Shown here: one piece after another, positions 48,218-57,775 of the stretch
How the letters are laid out: the number at the start of each line of letters is the position of its first letter
Numbering within the stretch: position 1 is the stretch's first letter
NCBI GenBank assembly: GCA_017854585.1
Contig: JAFMHK010000003.1
Coordinates: 159,916 to 223,915 of the forward strand
Length of the DNA stretch: 64,000 nucleotides
Reading direction: 5' to 3'
From: Paracoccaceae bacterium
GTDB lineage: Bacteria; Pseudomonadota; Alphaproteobacteria; Rhodobacterales; Rhodobacteraceae
Notes under the pieces: model-generated
The model's input: only the letters and a program-made list of their open reading frames with translations
The model's database searches: none
Told to the model about the DNA's origin: nothing
Program-made: the position numbers and the translations under genes

Positions 48218-49073
48218 CCGGGTTGAGTTTATCCTGCGTTTTGGTATCGAAATCGGATGCCGCGTGCCGTTCCAGCAATTGTTCGTGCGGCTCGCCTGCT
48301 GTGCGGTTGACCATGCGACCGCGTTGGACTGCGGGGCGGGCGTCGATGCGCTTGGCCCATTCCAGAACGTTCTTGTATTCATGCACCGACAGGAACGTGG
48401 CGGCATTGTACGATCGGCCAAGCACAAGGTTTCCGTACCACGGCCAGATCGCCATATCGGCAATCGTGTAGGTGCCGCCCGCCATCCATTCGTTTTCGGC
48501 GAGGTGTTTGTCCAGCACGTCAAGCTGGCGCTTGGTTTCCATGGCAAAGCGATTGATGGGGTATTCCATCGGGTAGGGCGCATAGGCGTAGAAATGCCCG
48601 AAACCGCCGCCCAGATACGGCGCGCTGCCCATTTGCCAGAAAAGCCAGCTCAGCATTTCGGCGCGGTGTTCGGGTGCCGTTTGGAACGCGTCGAATTTTT
48701 CGGCCAGATGCATCAGGATCGCACCGCTTTCGAAGACCCGCACCGGTGTGCCGCCCGAGTGATCAACCATGACAGGGATCTTGGAATTGGGGTTTGCGGC
48801 GACAAAGCCGGACCCGAATTGATCGCCTTTGCCGATACGGATCAGCCACGCATCATATTCGGCGTCATGGCCTGCGGCCAACAGCTCCTCCAGCATGACG
48901 GTGATCTTGACGCCGTTCGGCGTGCCCTGCGAATAAAGCTGCAACGGGTGTTTGCCGACCGGAAGCTCTTTTTCATGGGTCGCTCCGGCGATGGGCCGGT
49001 TGGTCGAGGCCCATGTGCCGCCGGACTCCTCGTCCCAGGTCCAGACGTCGGGGGGTGTGTAGTTTTCGGTCAT
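48210..49073 (-). CDS. yghU: Glutathione S-transferase, YghU-type (GSH-dependent disulfide oxidoreductase)
   Basis: This 287-aa protein is a nu-class-type GST: NRPIAGATHEKELPVGKHPLQLYSQGTPNGVKITVMLEEL, then ANPNSKIPVMVDHSGGTPVRVFESGAILMHLAEKF and WLFWQMGSAPYLGGGFGHFYAYAP. E. coli YghU binds two glutathiones and reduces disulfides. Start ATG at 49073. It is upstream of and overlapping ogt, on the same strand. Confidence 0.94.
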   Translation of the reverse strand: MTENYTPPDVWTWDEESGGTWASTNRPIAGATHEKELPVGKHPLQLYSQGTPNGVKITVMLEELLAAGHDAEYDAWLIRIGKGDQFGSGFVAANPNSKIPVMVDHSGGTPVRVFESGAILMHLAEKFDAFQTAPEHRAEMLSWLFWQMGSAPYLGGGFGHFYAYAPYPMEYPINRFAMETKRQLDVLDKHLAENEWMAGGTYTIADMAIWPWYGNLVLGRSYNAATFLSVHEYKNVLEWAKRIDARPAVQRGRMVNRTAGEPHEQLLERHAASDFDTKTQDKLNPGG

Positions 49074-49205
49074 GATCTGTCGTTCAATCCGTGTTGCATG
49101 GTCTTACTTAAGTAGTCGTGATGCCCGGCAAACCCAACGCGCAGGTGGGTGTGCAGTTTTGCACCGACCCCAAGAAATTGGGGCCGGCGCATAGGAACAG
49201 GCAGA

Positions 49206-52115
49206 TCAGGACAGGGCGGCATCACACCGGGCGCAGACGTCCGGGTGGCTGTGGGTGCCGATATCGGGAAGGATCTTCCAGCAGCGCCCGCATTTCTGGC
49301 CCTCGGCCTTTTCGAAAACCACGCCGATGCCGGGAACCTCGGGCAGGCGAAATGCCTCGGACGGGGCGGGATCTGCAGTCAGGATCACGGCCGAGGTGAT
49401 GGTCATATCCTCGAACGCCACAGACTTTAGGGCGGCCAGCATGTCGGCGTCTTCGACATGGACCACGGGTGCGGCTTCAAGACTGGCGCCGATCACCTTG
49501 TCGGTCCGCTGAACCTCCAAGGCGGCGGTGACGACGCGGCGGGCCGCGCGAACCGATGCCCATTTGGCGGCCAGCGCGGCGTTGCGCCATTCCACCGGGG
49601 TTACGGGAATGTCCGTCAGGTGGATGGAGCTGTCATCACCGGGGAAACGTTCCAGCCACACTTCCTCCATCGTGAAGACCAACACCGGGGCCAGCCACGT
49701 GGACAGGCGGTGGAAGACGATATCAAGCACCGTGCGCGCGGCGCGACGGCGCGCAGTGTCGCCATCGCAATAAAGCGCGTCCTTGCGAATGTCGAAATAG
49801 AACGCCGACAGATCGGTCGTGGCGAAGGTGAACACCGCCTGGAATACGCCTTGGAAGTCGTATTTTGCATAGCCGTCGCGCACGGTCTGATCCAGTTCGG
49901 ACAGGCGGTGCAGAACCCATTGTTCCAGTTCCGGCATGTCGGCGGGGTCTGTCCGGTCGGCTTCGGTGAAGTCGGCCAGCGAACCAAGCAAGAACCGCAT
50001 CGTATTGCGCAGGCGGCGATAGCCATCCGCCACGCCTTTCAGGATCTCGGGTCCGATCCGCAGATCTGCGGTGTAATCGGACTGCGCCACCCAAAGGCGC
50101 AGGATATCGGCACCGTATTGCTTGACGACCGCATCGGGCGCGACCGTGTTGCCAAGCGATTTGGACATCTTCATGCCCTTTTCATCCAGCGTGAAGCCAT
50201 GCGTCAGCACACCGCGATAGGGCGCGCGCCCGTTGGTTCCACACGACTGCAGCAGCGAGGAATGGAACCACCCGCGATGCTGGTCCGTGCCCTCAAGATA
50301 CAGGTCGGCCATGCCATCGGCAGAGCCGTCTTCGCGGTCGCGCAGCACGAAGGCGTGGGTCGAGCCGCTGTCGAACCACACATCGAGGATATCGAACACC
50401 TGATCATAGTCATCGGGGTTCACGATACCCGACAGGAACCGGTCTTTCGCGCCGTCCTTATACCATGCATCGGCGCCTTCGGCCTCGAACGCGACAAGCA
50501 CGCGGACGTTGACGTCGGTGTTGCGGAGCAAGAAATCAGGGTCCGTCGGCAGGGCCCCTTTTTTCGTGAAGCAGGTCAGCGGCACACCCCACGCACGCTG
50601 GCGTGAGAGGACCCAATCGGGCCGCGCCTCGATCATCGAATAAAGGCGGTTGCGCCCGGTCTTGGGCGTCCATGTGACGTTGTCGATTTCCGTCAGCGCG
50701 CGTTCGCGGATGGTCTTGCCAAATTTGTCCTGCCCGTCGCCGACCGGCTTGTCGATCGCGGCAAACCATTGCGGCGTGTTGCGATAGATCACGGGCGCCT
50801 TGGACCGCCACGAGTGCGGATAGCTGTGCTTGATCTTGCCGCGCGCAAGCAATCCGTCCACCTCGGCCAGCTTGTTGATGACGGCGGTATTTGCATCGCC
50901 TTCCTTGCCGTTCGGTTTGAGGATGTGCTTGCCCCCGAAGAACGGCAGATCGGTCCGGAAAGAGCCATCTTCGACCACGTTATAGGTGATGACCTGTTCC
51001 AGCATGCCGAGGTCACGGTACAGCTCGTATTCCTCCAGACCGTGCGAGGGGGCACAGTGCACGAACCCGGTACCTTCGGTGTCAGTGACGAAATCGGCGG
51101 CGCGGAAATCGCGGATATCATCCCATTCACCGTTGGCGCCTTCGGCGTTCGCCAGCGGGTGCGTCAGCGTGATCTTGGCCAGATCGTCTTGGGTGACGTC
51201 ACAAAGACGGCGATACATCGTGTCATCAAGCCGCGCCCTGGTCATGACATCGGACGCCAGATTATCGGCAAGGATGTAGCGATCACCAATGGTGACCCAG
51301 GATTCCTCGGGCCGCCCCGTCACTTCGTACAGGCCATAGGCGATGTCGGCGCCAAAAACGACGGCCTTGTTCGATGGGATGGTCCATGGCGTGGTGGTCC
51401 AGATCACCACCTTGGCGCTGTCCAGAGTCGTATCACCCGTGCCGACAACCTGAAACTTGACCCAGATCGTGAAGCTTTCCTTGTCGTGATATTCCACCTC
51501 GGCCTCGGCCAGAGCGGTCCTTTCAACCGGGGACCACATGACGGGTTTCGAGCCTTGGTAAAGCGTGCCGTTCATCAGGAATTTCTGGAATTCCTCGGCA
51601 ATCACGCGCTCGGCGTGAAAATCCATCGTAAGGTAGGGGTTATCCCAAGTTCCGGTGATGCCAAGCCGTTTGAATTCTTCGCGCTGGATGTCGATCCAAC
51701 CCTTGGCGAACTCGCGGCATTCTTGCCGAAACTCGACCACTGGCACGGCATCCTTGTCCTTGCCCTTCTGGCGATATTTCTCTTCGATCTTCCATTCGAT
51801 GGGCAGGCCGTGGCAGTCCCAGCCGGGGATGTAGCGCGCATCGCGGCCCATCATCTGCTGGCTGCGAACAACCATGTCCTTGAGGATCTTGTTCAGGGCG
51901 TGCCCGATGTGCAGGTGCCCGTTCGCGTATGGAGGGCCATCGTGCAAGGTGAAGGGTTCGCGCCCCGCATCCTTGGCGCGCAAGCGGTCGTAGATGCGCA
52001 TCTTTTCCCACCGCGCCAGCCATTCGGGTTCGCGTTGAGGAAGGCCCGCACGCATCGGGAAATCGGTGCGGGGCAGGTTGAGAGTTGATTTGTAATCAGT
52101 GGTTTCGGCGCACAT
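49206..52115 (-). CDS. ileS: Isoleucyl-tRNA synthetase
   Basis: This 969-aa class I synthetase charges tRNA-Ile and edits valine. HLHIGHALNK (HIGH) and KGMKMSKSLGNTV (KMSKS) are present, with the CP1 editing domain between. A C-terminal zinc finger (KCGRCWKILPDIG ... CARCDAAL) marks the typical bacterial IleRS. ATG at 52115 follows AAGGA. No lspA follows. Confidence 0.97.
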   Translation of the reverse strand: MCAETTDYKSTLNLPRTDFPMRAGLPQREPEWLARWEKMRIYDRLRAKDAGREPFTLHDGPPYANGHLHIGHALNKILKDMVVRSQQMMGRDARYIPGWDCHGLPIEWKIEEKYRQKGKDKDAVPVVEFRQECREFAKGWIDIQREEFKRLGITGTWDNPYLTMDFHAERVIAEEFQKFLMNGTLYQGSKPVMWSPVERTALAEAEVEYHDKESFTIWVKFQVVGTGDTTLDSAKVVIWTTTPWTIPSNKAVVFGADIAYGLYEVTGRPEESWVTIGDRYILADNLASDVMTRARLDDTMYRRLCDVTQDDLAKITLTHPLANAEGANGEWDDIRDFRAADFVTDTEGTGFVHCAPSHGLEEYELYRDLGMLEQVITYNVVEDGSFRTDLPFFGGKHILKPNGKEGDANTAVINKLAEVDGLLARGKIKHSYPHSWRSKAPVIYRNTPQWFAAIDKPVGDGQDKFGKTIRERALTEIDNVTWTPKTGRNRLYSMIEARPDWVLSRQRAWGVPLTCFTKKGALPTDPDFLLRNTDVNVRVLVAFEAEGADAWYKDGAKDRFLSGIVNPDDYDQVFDILDVWFDSGSTHAFVLRDREDGSADGMADLYLEGTDQHRGWFHSSLLQSCGTNGRAPYRGVLTHGFTLDEKGMKMSKSLGNTVAPDAVVKQYGADILRLWVAQSDYTADLRIGPEILKGVADGYRRLRNTMRFLLGSLADFTEADRTDPADMPELEQWVLHRLSELDQTVRDGYAKYDFQGVFQAVFTFATTDLSAFYFDIRKDALYCDGDTARRRAARTVLDIVFHRLSTWLAPVLVFTMEEVWLERFPGDDSSIHLTDIPVTPVEWRNAALAAKWASVRAARRVVTAALEVQRTDKVIGASLEAAPVVHVEDADMLAALKSVAFEDMTITSAVILTADPAPSEAFRLPEVPGIGVVFEKAEGQKCGRCWKILPDIGTHSHPDVCARCDAALS

Positions 52116-52180
52116 ATCGGGCGTCCTTCGGATCGGGTGTTCAGGAATGGATCAGGGGCGGTGTGAGCAGATCAAACACC

Positions 52181-52390
52181 TTATTCCGGCGCCTGGGGCA
52201 TCAGAACGCCGGGGTTGTAATTCGAATGACGGTTGCGATGCGCATATCGGTCATGGGCGGGGTTATAGGCCCGCCGCCAAGCGGGGTAAAGACGCGGATT
52301 GCGGGCGGCACGAACCGCGACCAAGCCGGTCGCGAACCGTTGCGCGGCCGCCGTGCTGCCCGCCTGACCGGGCCTGATGGCGGTTGGCAC
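52181..52390 (-). CDS. Possible small basic protein between an EamA gene and ileS
   Basis: A 69-codon frame starts at GTG 52390, seven bases after the EamA stop, and ends 65 bp before ileS. The C-terminal half is rich in Arg, His and Tyr (RRAYNPAHDRYAHRNRHSNY, ending in PGVLMPQAPE) and its codons show the local GC third-position bias. I recognise no family. The GTG start and absent SD keep this uncertain. Confidence 0.4.
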   Translation of the reverse strand: MPTAIRPGQAGSTAAAQRFATGLVAVRAARNPRLYPAWRRAYNPAHDRYAHRNRHSNYNPGVLMPQAPE

Positions 52391-52396
52391 ACGCGA

Positions 52397-53317
52397 TCAG
52401 GCAGGCGGAGCAGCCGGCACGCGTGACAGGTTGCGTTCCCGCGCGACGATATAAAGACCTGCGGCAATGGTGACGCCGATGCCGAACGCGGCCAACCCGT
52501 TGGGCAATTCGCCAAAGATCGCGAACCCCACAAGGGTCGCCACCGGAATTTCGAGATACTGCATCGGGGCCAAGGTGGCGGCGGGGGCGAAACGCAAGCT
52601 CCAGGTCATGAACAGGTGACCGGCAGCCCCGGTAACGCCAAGCGCCACCAGCAGCCATGTTTGCCCGCCCACCGGCATCATCCAGCCGACCATTGGCGGT
52701 GTGCCACCCGTGATCGGCAAAAACCACAGCAGTGCCAGCACCGGCAGCGCAACAAGGCCCGAAGATGCCTGCAGGGCCATCGGGGAGATGTCCTTGGCGA
52801 TCGACCGGGTGACCAGCATGAAAAAGGCGAAGACAACCGCAACGCCAAGCGGCAGCATGGCCAGCCAGCCGACGGCGGCAAAGCTGGGTTGCACCACCAT
52901 CAGCGTGCCCGCAAACCCGACCGCACAAGCGGCAAGGCGGCGGGGCCCAACCTCTTCCTTCAGGATGTATTTGCCCAGAAGCAACATGATGAACGGCATG
53001 ACGAACGCAATGGCGACCGCATCGGCCAGAGGCAGGAACCTGAGGGCGGTGAACATCAGGCCAAGGCCCATGATCTGCAAAAGCGTGCGCACCAAGGTCA
53101 GCCCCACGATACGGCGCGACGGAAACAGCGGCGTCCCCATGGCCAACACAAATGGCAGCAACAGCGCCGTCTGCGCGACGAACCGCACGACGATCAACTG
53201 CCACAGCGGGAAATCGTCACCAAGCAGTTTCGCCAGTGCATCCGAAAACGGGATCAGCATGCAAAACCCCAGCATCAACACGATGCCAAAAAGCGGTCGG
53301 TCAGCGGGGGCTTGCAC
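52397..53317 (-). CDS. EamA-family (DMT superfamily) transporter
   Basis: This 306-aa membrane protein has two EamA repeats of five helices; the first begins with FGIVLMLGFCMLIPFSDALAKLL, and LRFLPLADAVAIAFVMPFIMLLLGKYILKEE is a classic EamA segment. The start is probably GTG at 53317, 4 bases after the preceding small frame. The transported compound cannot be assigned. Confidence 0.85.
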   Translation of the reverse strand: MQAPADRPLFGIVLMLGFCMLIPFSDALAKLLGDDFPLWQLIVVRFVAQTALLLPFVLAMGTPLFPSRRIVGLTLVRTLLQIMGLGLMFTALRFLPLADAVAIAFVMPFIMLLLGKYILKEEVGPRRLAACAVGFAGTLMVVQPSFAAVGWLAMLPLGVAVVFAFFMLVTRSIAKDISPMALQASSGLVALPVLALLWFLPITGGTPPMVGWMMPVGGQTWLLVALGVTGAAGHLFMTWSLRFAPAATLAPMQYLEIPVATLVGFAIFGELPNGLAAFGIGVTIAAGLYIVARERNLSRVPAAPPA

Positions 53318-53320
53318 TTT

Positions 53321-53572
53321 TCAGATACCTATCCACAGAAAACGGGACATTATCCCCGAATTCATTTCATAAACTCCGCCAAGATCGCGATTGTCACCAA
53401 CCGCCCCGCACGACGCGCGCCGCAAATGCCGCAACCGCGCAGGGTGGAACGTGACAAGATCCCGGATCAGGGCCGTTGGGATGGGCCAGATATTTCCGGC
53501 CGTGATGATCGCCTGATCCTGGTGCAGGCGCGCCGACAGCCTCGTCTTGCGGGCAGCGGTGAGGGTGTTCAT
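53321..53572 (-). CDS. Possible small protein overlapping the ChaC-like gene stop
   Basis: An 83-codon frame begins with ATG overlapping the ChaC-like stop (ATGA) and ends 4 bases before the EamA start. The arrangement suggests a coupled gene. The sequence (NTLTAARKTRLSARLHQD, then PTALIRDLVTFHPARLRHLR) is not one I recognise, and the last third looks less coding-like, so it could be a remnant. Confidence 0.4.
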   Translation of the reverse strand: MNTLTAARKTRLSARLHQDQAIITAGNIWPIPTALIRDLVTFHPARLRHLRRASCGAVGDNRDLGGVYEMNSGIMSRFLWIGI

Positions 53573-54312
53573 GGCACTTGGTTCCGCCCATTGGCAAGCG
53601 CCATGCCATGGCGGGCCTGATCAAGTAACACGTCAAGTTCTCGGTCCGGCAGGCCCAGATCGTGCAGATGCTGCACCACGTTGTGAAGATAGTCGAAACT
53701 CGTGCCCAGAAACCCGCTGCCGGTGACCAGATAGTCAACCTGTTGCGCGCGGGTCAGATCGCCTGCAATCAATTCCGTACCGTGATCGGCGATGAAGCCA
53801 AGGGCCGAAACGGTCTGCCCGTCGATCTGAACCGGGATGAATTGGGCCTGATAACAGGGCGCGATCATCTCGCGCTGCCACAAGATGCGCGTTTCGGTGT
53901 CAAGTTCGCCTGCGGCGATCCGAAAGGCCAGACCATGACAGCCATCCCCGGTATCGAGCGCGGCCATGAGGCCCGGGGCCGTCGCCGTGCCGCGCCCGCC
54001 ATAGATATCGCGCAAGATCATGCGGCGCGCGTGGTGCGGGGCATATGCGCGGCGCACCTCGGCAAAGCGCAGCGCCGGATCCCACATCAGTGAGCCATAT
54101 CCGAACACCCAAAGGTCCCCGTCGTGATCGGCAAGGGTGGCGGCGCGCATGCCCTCACGGGTGGCATCGTCATACCACCATCCCGTCGGCAGGCCCTTTT
54201 CGCGCAACATCGCCTCCAGATTGGTCAAGTTCAGCGTACGCAGCGCTGAGCCCTCTGCCGGGGCGATCTTGTCGGCCAGTTCGGGGTGGGCGGAAAAAGC
54301 ATCTTGCGACAT
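53569..54312 (-). CDS. ChaC-like gamma-glutamylcyclotransferase
   Basis: This 247-aa protein has the ChaC signature WVFGYGSLMWDPALRF, then RRMILRDIYGGRGTATAPGLMAAL and the acidic WQREMIAPCYQAQFIPV block holding the probable catalytic glutamate. ChaC enzymes cleave glutathione to 5-oxoproline and Cys-Gly. It has an N-terminal extension of about 60 residues. ATG at 54312 follows AAGGAA. An YcjF-like gene starts upstream on the same strand. Confidence 0.87.
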   Translation of the reverse strand: MSQDAFSAHPELADKIAPAEGSALRTLNLTNLEAMLREKGLPTGWWYDDATREGMRAATLADHDGDLWVFGYGSLMWDPALRFAEVRRAYAPHHARRMILRDIYGGRGTATAPGLMAALDTGDGCHGLAFRIAAGELDTETRILWQREMIAPCYQAQFIPVQIDGQTVSALGFIADHGTELIAGDLTRAQQVDYLVTGSGFLGTSFDYLHNVVQHLHDLGLPDRELDVLLDQARHGMALANGRNQVP

Positions 54313-54323
54313 CGATGGTTCCT

Positions 54324-55325
54324 TCAGGATTTCGGTGCAAATAGCCCGGTCAGGGCCTGCTTGATCAAGGCCGTTACACTGGGCCGCCGTCCCTTGCCAA
54401 ATGGAAGCGGGCGGCAAACCTCCATCGCGGCCACACCGACACGTGCGGTCAGCGCACCGTTTACCACGCCTTCGCCAAACCGGCGGGAAATCTTGGACAA
54501 CACCGACCCCCCCGCCACCGAGCCGATCAGGTCATCGCCCACCGCAACGGCCCCGGTTGCCACAAGATGGGTCAGCACCGCGCGGGTCAAGCGCCACGCG
54601 CCGAGCGTGCCGGACCGGCCGCCGTAGATCTCTGCGATGCGGCGGATCATGCGCAGGTTCGATGTCAGCGCGGCCACGACATCGGCCATCGCGATTGGCA
54701 CAAGGGCGGTGACGGTGGCCACCTGACGGGCGGCGGCTTCCACTTCGCGGGCGGCTGCGGCATCAAGGGGCGCCAGCAACTCCGCCTCGGTCAGACCGAT
54801 CAGACCGGCGGCGTCGAAGACATCATCCCGCCGGGCCGCCAGCGCATCCCGCCCAAGGCGCAGTTCCGGCCGGTGCGCGTAAAGTGCGCCAAGACGCGTT
54901 GCAACGGCGCGGGCCTGACCCAAGTCGTCGCCCGCCAGGGCGCTTTCGGCCATCCGCCTCAAGTCATCCAGCCGGGCCAATCGCGAAAACGCGGCCAACT
55001 CGCGTGCGGCGATCAGCAGGCCGGCAAAGACGAGGGCCCCGATCAAGACGGTCGCTATCCAGCCCAGAACCGGATTGGCCGCAAGCAATCCGGTCACGAA
55101 ATTCCATGCAGAGATCGACAGCGCAAGACCTGTCAGCGCCATCAATGATGCCCAGAAAAGCCGTCCAATCCGTGATGGTTTGCGCGCACCGATCCCGGCA
55201 AGCACCTGCATGGCCTGCCCTTGCGGCACCGGCATCCCGGTCTCGGGCACCGGTGGGGCCGCGCCCGGCCCGATCTCGGGTGGCTCATCCAGATCGATAA
55301 CCACGGGGCGGCGTGCATCAGTCAT
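54324..55325 (-). CDS. YcjF/TIGR01620-family inner-membrane protein (DUF697)
   Basis: This 333-aa protein has a Pro-rich cytoplasmic N-terminus, two adjacent transmembrane segments (about 57-76 and 85-107), and a DUF697-type C-terminus (TSNLRMIRRIAEIYGGRSGTLGAWRLTRAVL). YcjF family members are paired with the GTPase-like YcjX, as here. E. coli ycjXF responds to heat and envelope stress; the function is unknown. Confidence 0.85.
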   Translation of the reverse strand: MTDARRPVVIDLDEPPEIGPGAAPPVPETGMPVPQGQAMQVLAGIGARKPSRIGRLFWASLMALTGLALSISAWNFVTGLLAANPVLGWIATVLIGALVFAGLLIAARELAAFSRLARLDDLRRMAESALAGDDLGQARAVATRLGALYAHRPELRLGRDALAARRDDVFDAAGLIGLTEAELLAPLDAAAAREVEAAARQVATVTALVPIAMADVVAALTSNLRMIRRIAEIYGGRSGTLGAWRLTRAVLTHLVATGAVAVGDDLIGSVAGGSVLSKISRRFGEGVVNGALTARVGVAAMEVCRPLPFGKGRRPSVTALIKQALTGLFAPKS

Positions 55326-55340
55326 GTCTGGTTCCCTGTG

Positions 55341-55392
55341 TCATCTTGGCTGGGAAACTCCGGGGGGCGCCGAAGGCGGGGGGCTGGCCCCC
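55341..55392 (-). repeat. GC-rich palindromic intergenic repeat, copy 2
   Basis: Read on the minus strand: GGGGGCCAGCCCCC, then a second stem GCC-TTC-GGC inside CCGCCTTCGGCGCCCCCC, then CGGAGTTTCCCAGCCAAGATGA. This is the plan of the copy at 32411-32456. It fills the 81-bp gap between ycjX and ycjF, and so may attenuate transcription between them. Confidence 0.7.
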
Positions 55393-55406
55393 ATGTATCC
55401 TTGCGA

Positions 55407-56819
55407 TCATCGCAACCGATCCCCCAACAAGAACTCCGCCGCTGCGTCCAAGCGGATGTGTGGCGGGCCGTCGCCGGGTCTCAGCGCGAGCCGTGCGGGG
55501 GCGAAACGCATCACGCTGTAGTCGGCGTTCAACCATGTGGCGGCCCCCTGTCTGGCTGGCGCGAGCAGCGCGCCGGGGTCGTCGGGCAGGTCGCCGGGAT
55601 AAAGCGCGGCCTGCTTGCCGGTCTCAAGCAGCGTGCCGCGTACGACGTTCAGGTCCGCACCATCATGGGTGCGCGTTTCCTCCACCGTTGCGCGCAGTGC
55701 TGCAATGGCCATGGCCCTCGTCTCGGCCCCCGCGAAATCAGCGCGACGGCGGGCGTCTGTCACCAGCGCGTCCATGATGGCGGTCAATTTGCCGTGCTGC
55801 AGGTGATGCAGGTGGTCGGCCTTGGTCGCGGCGAACAGGATCTTGTCGATCCGCCGGCCCCTGATGGCCGACAGGATGCCATTGCGACCGGGGCGAAAGC
55901 TGCCAAGGATCGCGGCCATTGCCTGACGCAGGTCCTCGACGGCGCGGGGGCCCGCGTTGATCGCGCCAAGGGCATCGACCAGCACCACCTGCCGGTCCAG
56001 ACGCGCAAAATGCGTGCGGAAGAAGGGTTTCACCACCTGTGCCTTGTAGGCCTCGAAGCGGCGCGCGAATTCACGTGCCATGGAACCGCGTGGCGATGCG
56101 CCGGGCGGTAACGGTGCAAAGGTCAGGGCGGGGCTGCCCTCCAATTCGCCGGGCAAGAGGAAACGGCCCGGTGTGCAATCGGAATAGCCTGCATCGCGTG
56201 CGGTCTTGAGGTAACCTGTCCAAGCGCGGGCCAGTGCGGCGGCTTGCATTTCATCCAGCCGCGCGGCGGGGTCGAGCATTGCAACTGTGCCGAGATACGC
56301 GGCGCCCTCGTCGCGGTCGGCGGCGCGGGTCAGCGCGGTTGCGGACCATGTCGCATAGTCTTGATCCAGCAGGCCAAGGTCTAGCAGCCATTCGCCGGGG
56401 TAATCCACGATATCCAGATGCACCGTGCGCGGCCCGGACAGCGCGCCCAGCAAGCCCGTTGGCTGCACACGCAACGACAAGCGCAGTTCCGACACCGCCC
56501 GCGTGCTGTCGGGCCAGTGGGGTGCCGGTCCGGTCAGGGCCGCAAGGTGCGTTTCGTAGTCAAAGCGCGGAACCGTATCATCGGGCTGGGGCTGCAGGAA
56601 GGCGGCGGTGATCCGGCCCGATTGCGCCGCTTGCAGGCCGGGCATGCGCCCCCTGTCAAGCAGGTTGGCCACCAGCGACGTGATGAACACGGTCTTGCCC
56701 GCGCGACTGAGGCCCGTGACACCAAGCCGGATAACGGGTTCAAAGAACGCCTCCGATATGCCCTGTGCGACGCCTTCTACGCCACGGCCGAGTGTGTCTG
56801 CGATTGTACCAATGACCAC
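55407..56819 (-). CDS. YcjX-family P-loop NTPase
   Basis: This 470-aa protein has Walker A GLSRAGKTVF (about 36-45), FDYETHLA, DIVDYPGEWLLDLG (Walker B-like, P-loop GTPase type) and LVDALGAINAG and AATKADHLHH (NKxD-like). YcjX is a stress-induced P-loop protein of unknown function, paired with the membrane protein YcjF downstream. The start is GTG at 56819, with AGGTGG close upstream. Confidence 0.88.
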   Translation of the reverse strand: MVIGTIADTLGRGVEGVAQGISEAFFEPVIRLGVTGLSRAGKTVFITSLVANLLDRGRMPGLQAAQSGRITAAFLQPQPDDTVPRFDYETHLAALTGPAPHWPDSTRAVSELRLSLRVQPTGLLGALSGPRTVHLDIVDYPGEWLLDLGLLDQDYATWSATALTRAADRDEGAAYLGTVAMLDPAARLDEMQAAALARAWTGYLKTARDAGYSDCTPGRFLLPGELEGSPALTFAPLPPGASPRGSMAREFARRFEAYKAQVVKPFFRTHFARLDRQVVLVDALGAINAGPRAVEDLRQAMAAILGSFRPGRNGILSAIRGRRIDKILFAATKADHLHHLQHGKLTAIMDALVTDARRRADFAGAETRAMAIAALRATVEETRTHDGADLNVVRGTLLETGKQAALYPGDLPDDPGALLAPARQGAATWLNADYSVMRFAPARLALRPGDGPPHIRLDAAAEFLLGDRLR

Positions 56820-56924
56820 CTGTTGCCCGCCGTGCTTGCGTCTTCCCTTAACAGGATAGGCATTGCGCGGCGCGGTTTACAGGGCCGATTGCGCAAGCGG
56901 CCCCAATAGGCTAGCCCGCTGCCC

Positions 56925-57737
56925 ATGCCGCGTTATGCCCTGAAACTTGAATATGATGGCGCGCCCTTCGTCGGGTGGCAACGTCAGCCTGACCAATCGT
57001 CAGTGCAGGGCGCGGTTGAAACGGCGCTTGCGCGGCTTGAGGAAGGCGTGCCCACGATCGCGGCTGCGGGCCGGACCGACGCAGGCGTGCATGCCACCGG
57101 GCAGGTGGCTCATTGCGACATGGCGAAGGATTGGACGCCATTCCGTTTGTCCGAAGCGTTGAACTGGCACCTGAAGCCCGCGCCCATTGCGGTTGTGGAT
57201 TGTGCGGTCGTGCCCGATGACTGGCATGCCCGGTTTTCCGCACTGGAACGGCGATATACATATCGCATCGTCGCCCGCCGGGCGCCGTTGGTGCATGAAA
57301 GCGCTTTGGTGTGGCAGGTTCCCGTACACCTGAACATCGATCTGATGCGCCAAGGCGCGGCCCATCTGATCGGACGGCATGATTTCACCACCTTCCGCGC
57401 CACGATCTGTCAGGCGAAAAGCCCGGTCAAGACGCTGGATGCGATCGAGATCGAGGCAGTGCCGCTGCCGCACGGGACCGAGTATCGGTTCCACCTGCGG
57501 GCGCGGTCGTTCTTGCATAATCAGGTGCGCTCCATCGTGGGCACGTTGGAGCGCGTCGGGGCGGGTTCGTGGCGGCCCGAGGACGTGAAGACGGCGCTGC
57601 TGGCGAAAGATCGCGCGGCATGTGGCACCGTGGCGCCGCCGCAGGGGTTGTACCTGACCAGCGTCGGCTATCCTGACGAGGTTTTCAAGAATGTGCAGGG
57701 TCCTTTACGCACTGGACAGTCTGGCCCGTCCCGCTAG
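56925..57737 (+). CDS. truA: tRNA pseudouridine(38-40) synthase
   Basis: This 270-aa enzyme isomerises uridines in the anticodon arm of many tRNAs. The catalytic aspartate is D52 in [31 protein letters not shown] and [15 protein letters not shown] are canonical. The ATG at 56925 is 105 bp from divergent ycjX. A CoxL-like gene follows 38 bp later. Confidence 0.95.
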   Translation: MPRYALKLEYDGAPFVGWQRQPDQSSVQGAVETALARLEEGVPTIAAAGRTDAGVHATGQVAHCDMAKDWTPFRLSEALNWHLKPAPIAVVDCAVVPDDWHARFSALERRYTYRIVARRAPLVHESALVWQVPVHLNIDLMRQGAAHLIGRHDFTTFRATICQAKSPVKTLDAIEIEAVPLPHGTEYRFHLRARSFLHNQVRSIVGTLERVGAGSWRPEDVKTALLAKDRAACGTVAPPQGLYLTSVGYPDEVFKNVQGPLRTGQSGPSR

Positions 57738-57775
57738 TGTCCGAGCTGTCCGATACTGACAGAAGGCGCGCGACT

